Below, piece by piece: positions 8,255 to 16,828 of a stretch of DNA of 36,905 nt. The stretch is from Candidatus Zhuqueibacterota bacterium (lineage in GTDB: Bacteria > Zhuqueibacterota > QNDG01 > JABMRT01). A program made the translations under genes and the position numbers. Numbering within the stretch: the stretch's first letter is position 1; the number at the start of each line of letters is the position of its first letter. A model generated the notes under the pieces. It had not been told where the DNA came from. It did not search any database and saw only the letters and a list, made by a program, of their open reading frames with translations. The stretch covers positions 1-36,905 of the forward strand of contig JABMRT010000032.1 of assembly GCA_013202295.1 (NCBI GenBank), given 5' to 3'.

Positions 8255-9550
8255 TTATTCATTCTCTGACCCAAGCAGTGTCTGATTCACAAGCTTAATC
8301 GCGCAAAAATCACCGCACATCGTACAAACATCCTCTTCTTTGGGAGCGGCACTCTTTCTCAATGCCGCCGCCCGAACAGGATCAATCGAAAGCTCAATCT
8401 GTTTATTCCAATCCAAATTTCGACGCGCACTTGACATCGCATAATCCCACTCTACTGCTCCAGGAACACCTTTCACTAGATCGGCCGCATGAGCCGCTAT
8501 CCTGGCAGCCATCACCCCTTCTCTCACTTCATCCGCATTGGGTAATTTCAGATGTTCGCAGGGCGTCACATAACAGAGAAAATCCGCGCCCTCAGAAGCA
8601 GCAAGCGCTCCGCCTATGGCTGAGGTAATGTGATCATATCCTGGTGCTATATCGGTTACCAATGGACCGAGTACATAGAAAGGAGCATTCTGGCACAATT
8701 TCTTTTGTATCTGCATATTGGTGCGAATTTGATCAAGCGGCACATGACCCGGCCCCTCAATCATCACCTGCACATTGGCCTCACGCGCCCGCTGAGTCAG
8801 CTCGCCCAATATGAGCAGTTCCTGAATCTGTGCCCTGTCCGTGGCATCGGCGATTGACCCTGGGCGGAGGCCGTCTCCCAGACTGAGTGTCACATCGTAT
8901 TTTTTGGCAATTTCAAGCACGTGATCAAATTCAGAGTAAAGGGGATTCTCTTTCTCATTGGCAATCATCCAGGTCATGAGAAAAGAACCGCCGCGGCTCA
9001 CAACATTCGTGAGTCTGCCCTGTTTTTTTAATCTTTCCAGACTCTGCAGCGTCAATCCGCAGTGCACCGTAAAGAAATCCACGCCTTCTTCCGCCTGTTG
9101 TATGAGTACATCAAATAAAGTCTCAGGTTTCATATGAATAATGCCGCCGCCATCCTGAACGGTACGAACGGCTGCCTCATAAATCGGCACGGTTCCAAGT
9201 ATCAGCGGGATTTCTCTCAGAATGCGTCGCCGGATCAGGCCCAGATCCCCAGCCGTGGATAAATCCATGAGCGCATCGGTTTTGGCCTCGAGGGCCACAC
9301 GTGCTTTTTCAATCTCTTGTTCCAGATCAGAAGCATCGGTTGACGTGCCGATATTGGCGTTGACTTTGGTTCTGAGCCCCCCGCCTACTCCAAGAGGCGC
9401 AACGCCCTGATGGTTTTCATTTTTTACGAGAGCAATCTCGCCTTTAGCAACCTGATTGCATAGCCACTCGGCACCTACACTTTCGTAAGAAGCGACAGTT
9501 TTCATTTCCGATGTGATACGACCCGCTTTTGCCGCTTCCATTTGCGTCAT
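8255..9550 (-). CDS. thiC: Phosphomethylpyrimidine synthase ThiC
   Basis: Radical-SAM-like enzyme converting aminoimidazole ribotide to HMP phosphate, the thiamine pyrimidine moiety. It has 431 residues, the short form without the N-terminal extension of proteobacterial ThiC. Recognisable segments are NANIGTS, MDLSTAGD, VDFFTVHCG, SRGGSF, LSLGDGLRPG, IEGPGHVP, LGPLVTDIAPGYDH and FLCYVTPCEHL. The C-terminal cluster-binding motif reads CTMCGDFC (409-416), so its spacing is CX2CX3C rather than the CX2CX4C I recall for long ThiC. The start ATG follows AAAGGAGT, which is part of a small palindrome (9553-9565). No TPP riboswitch is seen in the 87-bp leader and no other thi gene is adjacent. Confidence 0.96.
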   Translation of the reverse strand: MTQMEAAKAGRITSEMKTVASYESVGAEWLCNQVAKGEIALVKNENHQGVAPLGVGGGLRTKVNANIGTSTDASDLEQEIEKARVALEAKTDALMDLSTAGDLGLIRRRILREIPLILGTVPIYEAAVRTVQDGGGIIHMKPETLFDVLIQQAEEGVDFFTVHCGLTLQSLERLKKQGRLTNVVSRGGSFLMTWMIANEKENPLYSEFDHVLEIAKKYDVTLSLGDGLRPGSIADATDRAQIQELLILGELTQRAREANVQVMIEGPGHVPLDQIRTNMQIQKKLCQNAPFYVLGPLVTDIAPGYDHITSAIGGALAASEGADFLCYVTPCEHLKLPNADEVREGVMAARIAAHAADLVKGVPGAVEWDYAMSSARRNLDWNKQIELSIDPVRAAALRKSAAPKEEDVCTMCGDFCAIKLVNQTLLGSENE

Positions 9551-9637
9551 TAAAAGGACTCCTTTAACCCATTATCGTATTATTTTGGATAAATCAAGAT
9601 ACGAAATAGTAGATGGAATATCCATAAAAAGATAAGT

Positions 9638-11848
9638 TTATTTGGAATTTAAAATTTCCTGAAGGATGGCTCCGCTGCGGATTGGTATTTCTATCCAGTT
9701 TTCAATCGTTTTGAAGTTTTTAGAGGATTTTTCGGTCAGGATTAATTCCCATTGTCCGTCCACATTAAATTGCGCAGGTTGTGAAGGATGAATGTTGAAA
9801 AGCATGATCAAATCCGGATGATCCGAAATGGACAATCGCATACCAAGTGACCCTGGATTGCTGCCATCAATAAATTGGAGGTTCACCTGCTCCAGATGTG
9901 TAAAATGCGTATAAGTTTTCCTGATCTTGATCAGAGCTTTATAATATGAGACCAATTCATGATTTAAATCAACATGATCATAATTCAGCCAGTTTGTTTC
10001 ATTGTCCTTGTTGTAACTGTTATGATCCAGACGGCCTATTTCAAGATCATCAATATTCGTATCGGCAATGACTTTGCTACGTGCGAACTCCTGCCCGGAG
10101 TGAAGCATGACGGCTCCTTGACCCGTAAACAGGATGAGTGCAGCTAATTTATGAATCCGGATTTGATCCACAGACAGCTTATAATGGCTTGCTAAACCCT
10201 TTATTGGATGCGCTGGATCATTCGCACCGGTTGCAATTCGGATAAAATCTCCAAGTGTATATCCGTCATGGGATGCCAGGTAATTCACGGAATGGCCGGC
10301 CCTGATAAACTGTCCGCCTTCACTGGCAGGGGTTCCACGAAGAAAGTGTTTCAAACTTTGAATGGATCTTGCAGCATTTCCCTGTCCGAAAATCATTCCC
10401 TTCTGATGAATGGGATCGGCCCCTTTAATGCCATTGCGATACCAGTCATTCCAGCTGCTCCAATCCCTTTCGGAAAAACGATACTGCCCGTGATTTGTAC
10501 CGCCCCAGGGCTCGCCGATCAAAATCACATCCGGATTGACCTCACGTGCCGCCTTGGAAATGGCGTCCAGTGTATCATCGTCTATCAATCCGGCCAGATC
10601 AAAACGAAATCCGTCAATGTGATAGGTTTGCATCCAATGCAGAATAGAATCCACAATCATTTTTCGTACCATTGGCCGCGTTGTATTTAAATCATTACCG
10701 CATCCACTCTCGGAGCAGTAATGCCCCTTGTCATCAAGCTTAAAATAATAATCACGGTCGATTGATTTTAACGGATTCATATCATAATTGGACACATGAT
10801 TATACACGACATCCAAAATGACTGCAATGCCAGCCTGATGAAAAGCACGGACCATTGATTTCAGTTCGTTAACGGCAGAACCATTATCACCGCAGACTGT
10901 TTCTGGATCAAGGGTCTGTCCCATTGCATAATAGGATTCAGGCGCAAAATAAAAGGAGGTCATATAACCCCAGTGATTGCGCGCATACGGATTCCAGGTA
11001 TTCCATGCGCCGGATATCGCATCTTTGTATGGGATCTCTATGTTGGTAAATTCATGAACCGGCAGCAATTCTACTGCGTTCATTCCTAATGCTCGGATGT
11101 AATCCAGACCGCCACGATGACCGAATTCCGAAAGCCCCTGATATGTACCACGTCGATCTGCAGGAAGTCCGGAGGTCTCATGCGCTGTCATGTCCCGGAC
11201 ATGCAGCTCATAAATCATGAGTGATTCCGGTTTCGGACAAACCCATGAATCGCGCTGCCAGTCAAATTCTGTATCGGGCTGGACGAGGCTTTTCGCGACA
11301 TGTCGATAATCATTGGTGGTCACTACGGCCTGCGAGTAAGGATCTGGAATATCAATCTCTGAAAATCCCTTCGATGAGTTTGGAGACCGACCATTCAACC
11401 GATATGCGTAATATTTGGCATTGAGGGATTTTGGAAGCCGGATTTCCCAAACACCGTCCAAGTCACGAATCATTTCATGAACAGCGTGGGAGAACTGATC
11501 ATATATGTTAAACAAGGCCAACTGGACTTGCGCAGCCTGAGGCGCGAATAGTCGGAATACCGCATCTCCGTTTTCGGTGAAGCATCCCAATTTCTTATCG
11601 GATTGAAATTCATTCAAAATCTGATCTGGACGGAGGACTATTGAATTGAAACCTTCTATTTCAAGCTCATATGTTGTTTGGATATCAATAGGAGAAGTTT
11701 CAAGCAGACAGGTTGCATCTTTGATCTTCATTGCTAAAACTTCCAGACCTGAAATTCGAATTTGAGTTTTTTTCAAAGACTTGGGATTTTCTGAAAAGAG
11801 AATTTCAACGGAAGTCCTGGATTGTATTAACGCATGGATGATCTTCAA
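9638..11848 (-). CDS. pulA: Type I pullulanase / alpha-amylase-family (GH13) debranching enzyme
   Basis: A 736-residue glycoside hydrolase expected to cut alpha-1,6 branch points in glycogen, pullulan or limit dextrins. The N-terminal region (about 1-95) is of unclear family. A CBM48-like beta-sandwich follows (about 105-180, AVFRLFAPQAAQVQL). The GH13 barrel has all four conserved regions: DVVYNHV (near 345-351), GFRFDLAG with the nucleophile Asp (near 416), GEPWGG with the acid/base Glu (near 445) and YLASHDGYTL. The NHWGYM segment corresponds to the YNWGY hallmark of type I pullulanases. There is no signal peptide, so it is probably cytoplasmic and works on stored glycogen. It is apparently monocistronic, separated from thiC by 87 bp and from the PAP2 gene by a 246-bp gap holding an inverted repeat. 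Confidence 0.9.
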   Translation of the reverse strand: MKIIHALIQSRTSVEILFSENPKSLKKTQIRISGLEVLAMKIKDATCLLETSPIDIQTTYELEIEGFNSIVLRPDQILNEFQSDKKLGCFTENGDAVFRLFAPQAAQVQLALFNIYDQFSHAVHEMIRDLDGVWEIRLPKSLNAKYYAYRLNGRSPNSSKGFSEIDIPDPYSQAVVTTNDYRHVAKSLVQPDTEFDWQRDSWVCPKPESLMIYELHVRDMTAHETSGLPADRRGTYQGLSEFGHRGGLDYIRALGMNAVELLPVHEFTNIEIPYKDAISGAWNTWNPYARNHWGYMTSFYFAPESYYAMGQTLDPETVCGDNGSAVNELKSMVRAFHQAGIAVILDVVYNHVSNYDMNPLKSIDRDYYFKLDDKGHYCSESGCGNDLNTTRPMVRKMIVDSILHWMQTYHIDGFRFDLAGLIDDDTLDAISKAAREVNPDVILIGEPWGGTNHGQYRFSERDWSSWNDWYRNGIKGADPIHQKGMIFGQGNAARSIQSLKHFLRGTPASEGGQFIRAGHSVNYLASHDGYTLGDFIRIATGANDPAHPIKGLASHYKLSVDQIRIHKLAALILFTGQGAVMLHSGQEFARSKVIADTNIDDLEIGRLDHNSYNKDNETNWLNYDHVDLNHELVSYYKALIKIRKTYTHFTHLEQVNLQFIDGSNPGSLGMRLSISDHPDLIMLFNIHPSQPAQFNVDGQWELILTEKSSKNFKTIENWIEIPIRSGAILQEILNSK

Positions 11849-11924
11849 AAGCTGTAATCCTTCATAAATTTATTCAAAAATTAGGTTCTATGTCGTTTTG
11901 CGGAGTATAAGATAAAATGTTTTA

Positions 11925-12037
11925 GCCACTGATTTTCACCGATTAACACAGAATTAATAATCAAAACATTTGAACTCAATTATTTTTTCATGTTTTAACT
12001 TCATTATATCCGTGTTTTATCTGTGTCAATCTATGGC
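11925..12037. repeat. Long imperfect inverted repeat (about 50-bp arms)
   Basis: The left arm (11925-11974) begins GCCACTGATTTTCACCGATT. The right arm (11987-12037), read on the minus strand, begins GCCATAGATTGACACAGATA. The arms align along most of their length (GCCA, GATT, CAC, GAT, AACAC, GA, TAAT, AAAACAT and GAA blocks in the same order) with scattered mismatches and a 12-bp centre. The block pattern resembles a dispersed intergenic repeat I recall from several uncultivated Gram-negative groups. It lies between pulA and the PAP2 phosphatase gene and could act as a transcript-end hairpin. Confidence 0.65.
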
Positions 12038-12094
12038 AAATCAGCTTTTTTTTAATCTATTCACTCGATTCGATATAGAGTCAATAAATTAGAT

Positions 12095-12865
12095 TTATAG
12101 AGCAAACTGGATATCTAGCATCATAGGTTGTGGCAATGTGTTGATCTCAGGAACAACATCCTCGCGATGCATTTGTGGAATGGCCCAACCGATCAGTGAC
12201 CCCACTATCGCACTGGCCAGCACATCGGTTGGAAAATGCTTTCCAGCAAGAATTCGCAAAACACCGGTTGTCGTAGCGAGGGACAAACTTGAAATCCATA
12301 CAGCGTTGTTCCACTTTGAATCCGGATGAAAATGCTCCCAATAAATTGCAGTGGAAACAGCTCCTGCGAAAGCAATTGAAGTGTGGCCCGAGAGGAAAGA
12401 TCTAGCCGCCTCTTTATCCATTGATTCTGTTTCAGCATGATAGGCATAAGGTCTTGGGCGGTGAACGATACCTTTGCATAATTCGGTGAAACCGATTGTC
12501 CAGATTTGAGATTCAAAATAAAGTGCGGTTTCAGTCCAATCTTTTGAATGGCTATTTTCGGAAACGATGATTACAAGCGGACTCAGTGCCAGTATACCAA
12601 GTGTTATATCACTCAACTGTGCAGCGGTTGAGCTCTCAAATCTTAATGCAAATTGATCCGGGAGGAAGATTTTAGATCTATCGAGCGATTCCGGGTTTGG
12701 AGGAAAAATACGATGAGAAAACAATTCTCCAATTCCCGTGAGAAGTAATCCTCCACCAACGAGCCATATATCCTGAGGTGCTTTAAATTTGTATTGAAAA
12801 GACGTGTCTGCGAAAGCACTTGTAAGGGAAGCGAACAATAGCAGAATGACAATTTGTTTTTTCAT
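12095..12865 (-). CDS. PAP2-superfamily membrane/periplasmic phosphatase
   Basis: Acid phosphatase / lipid phosphatase family, 256 residues. A signal peptide or N-terminal anchor is visible (residues 1-19, ending SAFAD). The three PAP2 signature motifs are present: Lys131-x4-Arg136-Pro137 in KGIVHRPRP, Ser159-Gly160-His161 in FLSGHTS, and Arg204-x5-His210-x3-Asp214 in RILAGKHFPTD. Hydrophobic helices surround motifs 1 and 3. The substrate is unknown; undecaprenyl pyrophosphate, lipid-A-type lipids and phosphatidic acid are all possible. Its ATG overlaps the stop of the upstream isoaspartyl peptidase by 4 bp (ATGA), indicating translational coupling. Confidence 0.9.
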   Translation of the reverse strand: MKKQIVILLLFASLTSAFADTSFQYKFKAPQDIWLVGGGLLLTGIGELFSHRIFPPNPESLDRSKIFLPDQFALRFESSTAAQLSDITLGILALSPLVIIVSENSHSKDWTETALYFESQIWTIGFTELCKGIVHRPRPYAYHAETESMDKEAARSFLSGHTSIAFAGAVSTAIYWEHFHPDSKWNNAVWISSLSLATTTGVLRILAGKHFPTDVLASAIVGSLIGWAIPQMHREDVVPEINTLPQPMMLDIQFAL

Positions 12866-13776
12866 TCAACCGCAACCCAGAAGTCATCTTGCTCGCATGT
12901 CATTGTACCGCGGGCCATTCTGGGTGTATTATATGCGACACCGATTTGACCCTTTTTATCAATACAGATCAATCCGCCGAGACCATTGACACGCTCCTTG
13001 AGTATTACGATGGATTGTTCGGCGGACGTTTGAGCATCGACATCCTGGCGCATTCGTTCTGCCACATCTTTCGCGAGCATCACTTTCATAATCGCTTCAC
13101 CCCAACCTGTGCAAGATACGCCGCCCACACCATCCTCGGCATAGGTTCCGGCGCCAATAATGGGTGTATCCCCCACACGCCCGGGAATCTTCTTGGGTGT
13201 GCCTCCGGTCGAGGTCGCTGCGGCAATATGACCCTGTTCATCCAGCACTACAACACCCACGGTTCCCCGCTTCTGGCCAAAGGCATGTTCGGCGCGAAAA
13301 TCCTCATCGAGCATAACAGATTCCAATCGGTGTAACTCTCGTTCGGTCATCAGTTCACGAATTGGAGAAGGATGAAATCCATGCTTCATCGCAAAGGATT
13401 CACATCCAGGTCCTGAGAGTAGAATATGCTCGGTTTTATCCATAACGCATCTTGCGATTTGAACCGGATTTGGATAATTACGAAGCGCAGCCACAGCCCC
13501 GGCTTTCATATTACTGCCATCCATGATAGATGCATCCATTTCGACCGATCCGTCTGTATTGAGTATGGAACCTTTACCAGCATCAAATGTAGGATCATCC
13601 TCCAGCACAGAAACAGACCGCTCCACTGCATCAAGCCCCTTGCCACCATTTTTCAGGATCTTCCACCCCTCCTGCAAAGCAACCCGGATACCGTTCAGAT
13701 GGGCCTGAATCTCTTCATCAGGTATTCTCCAGGCACCTCCATGCACAACTATAACGGGTTTAATATGCTTTATCAC
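12862..13776 (-). CDS. Isoaspartyl peptidase / L-asparaginase (Ntn-hydrolase, plant type)
   Basis: A 304-residue precursor of the T2 family, which self-cleaves to expose a catalytic Thr and then hydrolyses isoaspartyl dipeptides or asparagine. Thr172 in RGTVGVVVLD is the predicted nucleophile. Other family landmarks are VHGGAW near the N-terminus, GLDAVERSV, DAGKGSILN and the glycine-rich TSTGGTPKKIPGRVGDTPIIG substrate loop region. No signal peptide is visible, although the partner PAP2 protein it overlaps is exported. Possible role: turnover of damaged peptides or nitrogen salvage. Confidence 0.93.
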   Translation of the reverse strand: MIKHIKPVIVVHGGAWRIPDEEIQAHLNGIRVALQEGWKILKNGGKGLDAVERSVSVLEDDPTFDAGKGSILNTDGSVEMDASIMDGSNMKAGAVAALRNYPNPVQIARCVMDKTEHILLSGPGCESFAMKHGFHPSPIRELMTERELHRLESVMLDEDFRAEHAFGQKRGTVGVVVLDEQGHIAAATSTGGTPKKIPGRVGDTPIIGAGTYAEDGVGGVSCTGWGEAIMKVMLAKDVAERMRQDVDAQTSAEQSIVILKERVNGLGGLICIDKKGQIGVAYNTPRMARGTMTCEQDDFWVAVE

Positions 13777-13870
13777 AACGATATCCCCTATCGGTTAAAG
13801 TGTTTTTTCGGATGGCTGAAACAACAAATTAACAATAGACGTATTATTAAAAAAACTACGGAGGCAAACA

Positions 13871-14137
13871 ATGGATTTACTGGCATTTCTACTCGTCTTT
13901 GGCATAGCACTGCTTTGTTTCAAAGGATTGGGATTGATCATCTAAACCGGACTATTTATCCTCAGTCTGCCATTCATCATCATATTTTCACTTATTTTCA
14001 GCGGTCTCTTTATTGCTTTGATTCCTGTAACGCTTGTATCGGGACTGATTGCTTTGGTGCTGACTCCACTTGGTCTGATTGCTCCCTTGCTCCCGATTCT
14101 TCTGATCGCTGCAGGTATCTATCTTCTATTACGTTAG
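13871..14137 (+). pseudogene. Small membrane protein gene interrupted by one in-frame TAA
   Basis: ATG 13871 follows a strong GGAGG (spacing about 6). The frame encodes 24 residues (MDLLAFLLVFGIALL, then CFKGLGLII), then TAA at 13943-13945. It continues in the same frame for 63 more hydrophobic codons (TGLFILSLPFIII through GIYLLLR) to TAG at 14137. The post-stop part keeps the frame, the hydrophobic pattern and a charged end, so the intact protein would be 88 residues with about three membrane helices. A single C-to-T change (CAA to TAA) would explain the stop. It is one of only two plus-strand genes in the window. It may be a recent nonsense pseudogene, a sequencing error, or two short peptides. 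I do not recognise a function. Confidence 0.7.
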
Positions 14138-14158
14138 ATTCCATGCGAGGCTGCTTGA

Positions 14159-14380
14159 TTAATGATTCAATAACAGCAGGATTAAAATGACAATAAAAAT
14201 GAGTTCAATAAAAACTCCAGCTATGATAAATCGCCATTTTGTTCCTTTTGAGGGTTTCCATTCTGCATCAAACGCAAATTTTTCACTAAATGATTTTAAC
14301 TGCATTCCCAGTTCGGGTTTGAGTACCAGCACAACGAGAATCAATGCCATAAGTAAAATTAAGATCAGATAGATGTTCAT
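14159..14380 (-). CDS. Small two-helix membrane protein, unknown function
   Basis: A 73-residue protein with a hydrophobic helix at about 3-20, a polar, basic middle (about 22-47, with Lys/Trp-rich KPSKGTKWR) and a second helix at about 50-71. ATG 14380 has a good GAGGGAG Shine-Dalgarno a few bases upstream. It ends 21 bp from the end of the convergent broken membrane-protein gene. I do not recognise the family. The RBS and membrane topology argue that it is real. Confidence 0.65.
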   Translation of the reverse strand: MNIYLILILLMALILVVLVLKPELGMQLKSFSEKFAFDAEWKPSKGTKWRFIIAGVFIELIFIVILILLLLNH

Positions 14381-14410
14381 CTCTCCCTCACTTTTCTATC
14401 AATTTAGCTC

Positions 14411-15148
14411 TTATGCTTTTCGAAAAAATCGTTCCGTCCATATGCGAAATAGCGGATTATCAATCCTGGGTCGTCGCGTGACAATCCGCCATCCCCGGCG
14501 TATCGCTTCTTTCCTTAATCCAAAATCGGGATGAACAGCAACAACATTTCCAAATAATGAAAGAAGGGGTATATCAAAATAACTATCGCCAAAACAAATA
14601 GATTTTTCCCAATCGACCTTTTTACCTTTTAATAACTGTTTCAATATCAAAACTTTTTCACGATGAACGGGATAGTGTCCAAGAAGACGCCCCGTAAGCT
14701 TGCCATTCTTTATTTCAACGCGTGAACCCGCACCACCAGTTGCGTCTAATTTAAGAATTAAAAATTCCACAATGAAGTCTAATGTTCCCGAAACAAGATA
14801 AATGGCATAATCCTTTTTTCGTAAATCTTCCATTTCTTGTAACAGGTCTTGTGAAAGCGCCGGTTGTAGAATCGACTCATAGAATGCCGGAAGGACATCC
14901 TGAATGGTTTGCATTTCAATATCATGCAAATAGTATTTATTTTTCAAAAATGAAAAAAGAATCCCATGCGGTAGTCGAAAAAATGTAAGGATAACGGTTT
15001 TAAGCACATTTCTAAATGGGATAATTTTTTTTTGTTTCAAATATTCCACCAATAATGATTCAGCGGATGTCCCGCAAAGCAGGGTCCAATCAACGTCAAA
15101 AACAGCGATGGCTTGTGCCTGGTCTGAATTGTTAATAGTTACCATCAT
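14411..15148 (-). CDS. HAD-superfamily (HAD-IB, SerB-like) phosphatase
   Basis: A 245-residue predicted phosphomonoesterase. Motif I is DVDWT with nucleophile Asp18 and Asp20; motif II is the LVSGT Ser; motif III/IV is the Lys before CFGDSYFDIPLL with its acidic pair. A helical cap lies between motifs I and II, as in the SerB/HAD-IB type. The substrate is unknown; phosphoserine, a lipid phosphate or a sugar phosphate are possible. It follows rfaE1 by 33 bp at the end of the cutA-tonB-exbB-rfaE1 cluster, so cotranscription is likely, but the adjacency alone does not make it a heptose bisphosphatase (GmhB is a different HAD subclass). Two tandem ATG codons have little Shine-Dalgarno ahead of them. 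Confidence 0.85.
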   Translation of the reverse strand: MMVTINNSDQAQAIAVFDVDWTLLCGTSAESLLVEYLKQKKIIPFRNVLKTVILTFFRLPHGILFSFLKNKYYLHDIEMQTIQDVLPAFYESILQPALSQDLLQEMEDLRKKDYAIYLVSGTLDFIVEFLILKLDATGGAGSRVEIKNGKLTGRLLGHYPVHREKVLILKQLLKGKKVDWEKSICFGDSYFDIPLLSLFGNVVAVHPDFGLRKEAIRRGWRIVTRRPRIDNPLFRIWTERFFRKA

Positions 15149-15181
15149 TGAAGTGCGGGAACTGTTGAGGAGGATTTATAT

Positions 15182-16183
15182 TTATTCATTATCGTCATCG
15201 AAATTATCCAACATGTCTTGATACAAAGCCATTTTCGAAATGGGCACAATTCCGATCTCGCCCACAACAATACCTGCCGCATGATTGGCAAGAGTTGCCG
15301 CCTCAGATATGGTAGCTCCGGATGTCATAGCAACCGCTATTGTGGAAATCACAGTGTCTCCTGCTCCGGACACATCATGCACCTTGACTGCTTTGGTGGG
15401 AACTTGAATTTCCGGTTTTCCCTTTTCAAATAGGACCATACCCGATTCACCCAAAGTGATTAAAACAGCTTCACAGGATAACCTCTCAAGTAGATCCAAA
15501 CCTGCTTTGCGAATGTGTGCTTCGCTATCAAGTGTTAAGCCCAGTCGATCTGCAGTTTCTTTACGATTGGGTTTAAAAAGGGTCACATTCTGATAGTCAA
15601 AGAAATGATTGAACTTGGGGTCCACAAACGTCAATTTATCCCTATATCGCGCTGTGGCTTTTTGAATGAGTGTTTTCGTGAGCAGACCTTTGTTATAATC
15701 TTGAAAAATTAGTCCATCCACTGAGGTATACATTTTATCCAGAATATCCAAAACTTGAGATTCGGTTTGAGAATCAATGGGCTGGTTGCTTTCAAAATCA
15801 GTACGCACCACGTGCTGATGATGCGCCATTACACGTGTTTTAAAAGTTGTGGGGCGTTCCTTATCCACAATCAATCCATCGGTGGACAAACCATGTTCCT
15901 GAAACAGTTTCTTTAATTTCTGTCCGGCATGGTCATCTCCGATTAATCCGATGGGAATGACCTGAGCGCCAAGCTCCTTAATGTTTAACGCCACATTGGC
16001 TGCACCGCCCAGTCTGTGCGTTTCCTTCTCCACATTCACAACAGGCACAGGTGCTTCTGGCGAGATTCGTGATACAGAACCCCAAATATAATGATCCATC
16101 ATTAAATCACCAAGTACAGCAATCTGGCTATTTTTAAAAGCACCAAAAAGTGTATCCAGCCGATTCTTGTCAAATCCGATCAA
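15182..16183 (-). CDS. rfaE1: D-glycero-beta-D-manno-heptose-7-phosphate kinase (RfaE1/HldA-type, PfkB family)
   Basis: Phosphorylates heptose 7-phosphate at C1 in the ADP-heptose pathway for LPS inner core. It has 333 residues, the length of the kinase alone without the HldE nucleotidyltransferase half. Diagnostic segments are MMDHYIWG and the RISPEAPVPVV block (39-49), LGGAANVALN (58-67) and the PfkB C-terminal signature DVSGAGDT (270-277) with catalytic Asp276. It starts 5 bp after the exbB stop. Its presence supports a heptose-containing LPS. No nucleotidyltransferase (rfaE2) gene is in the window. Confidence 0.92.
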   Translation of the reverse strand: MIGFDKNRLDTLFGAFKNSQIAVLGDLMMDHYIWGSVSRISPEAPVPVVNVEKETHRLGGAANVALNIKELGAQVIPIGLIGDDHAGQKLKKLFQEHGLSTDGLIVDKERPTTFKTRVMAHHQHVVRTDFESNQPIDSQTESQVLDILDKMYTSVDGLIFQDYNKGLLTKTLIQKATARYRDKLTFVDPKFNHFFDYQNVTLFKPNRKETADRLGLTLDSEAHIRKAGLDLLERLSCEAVLITLGESGMVLFEKGKPEIQVPTKAVKVHDVSGAGDTVISTIAVAMTSGATISEAATLANHAAGIVVGEIGIVPISKMALYQDMLDNFDDDNE

Positions 16184-16188
16184 TCACA

Positions 16189-16821
16189 CTACTCCTTCTG
16201 ATTTCGCATCCTGTCAAGTTTTCCCATAAGATGCGATGAATGCTTCTCAATCTCTAAAACAAAGTGTTCCACTTTATGTGTAAAATAATTATACGCAACC
16301 AAAGTCGGAATTGCAATAGAAAGTCCAACCACTGTGGTGATTAATGCTTCCGAAATTCCACCGGATAACAATTGTGTCTGTCCCAATCCCTGATTTGAAA
16401 TTACCTGAAACACTTTGATCATGCCGAGCACGGTGCCGAGCAAACCAAGAAGGGGCGCGATACCAGCAATGGTTTCCAGAATCCCGAGTCCTCGTTCAAG
16501 TGTGTTGGTTTCCTGTCTGCCTTGATCCAGAATGGCCTCTTTGATTTCATCACGTGTCTGCCCTCTCCTTTCAAGACCCGCACGCATGACATTCAAAAAG
16601 GGTCCGTCTTCATCCTTCATTGTGGCCAACGCCATCTCCGCTTCCTGAGGTTTTTCGATCTGGTTTACCAGCTTAATAACGTGTGGTTTGAGGATGCGAT
16701 TTTTATGAAGAAAAAGAGCCCGTTCAATCACAACCGCCAGTGCCAAAACTGAAATGAGAAGAAGTGGAATCATTACGATTCCGCCACGAGCAAGCATTTG
16801 ATAAATTTCTAACATATACAC
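16189..16821 (-). CDS. exbB: MotA/TolQ/ExbB proton-channel protein
   Basis: Inner-membrane channel subunit that converts proton motive force into motion of TonB- or TolA-type transducers. 210 residues with three membrane segments: about 13-33, 110-135 (APLLGLLGTVLGMI, the conserved TolQ/ExbB stretch) and 153-178. A cytoplasmic loop with charged helices lies between TM1 and TM2. It follows the TonB-like gene by 7 bp and precedes rfaE1 by 5 bp. ExbB/TolQ normally works with an ExbD/TolR subunit, but none is encoded in this cluster. Confidence 0.92.
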   Translation of the reverse strand: MYMLEIYQMLARGGIVMIPLLLISVLALAVVIERALFLHKNRILKPHVIKLVNQIEKPQEAEMALATMKDEDGPFLNVMRAGLERRGQTRDEIKEAILDQGRQETNTLERGLGILETIAGIAPLLGLLGTVLGMIKVFQVISNQGLGQTQLLSGGISEALITTVVGLSIAIPTLVAYNYFTHKVEHFVLEIEKHSSHLMGKLDRMRNQKE

Positions 16822-16828
16822 TTCCTGG

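Noticed and set aside
9551-9637. Possible TPP riboswitch ahead of thiC
   Set aside because: The 87-bp leader lacks a recognisable THI-box core (CTGAGA) and is too short for the usual TPP aptamer plus expression platform.
13426-14190. 254-residue plus-strand frame overlapping the isoaspartyl peptidase and the broken membrane-protein gene
   Set aside because: It is in a different frame from the RBS-led hydrophobic frame and antisense to a clear enzyme gene; composition (His, Cys, Ser-rich) looks non-coding.
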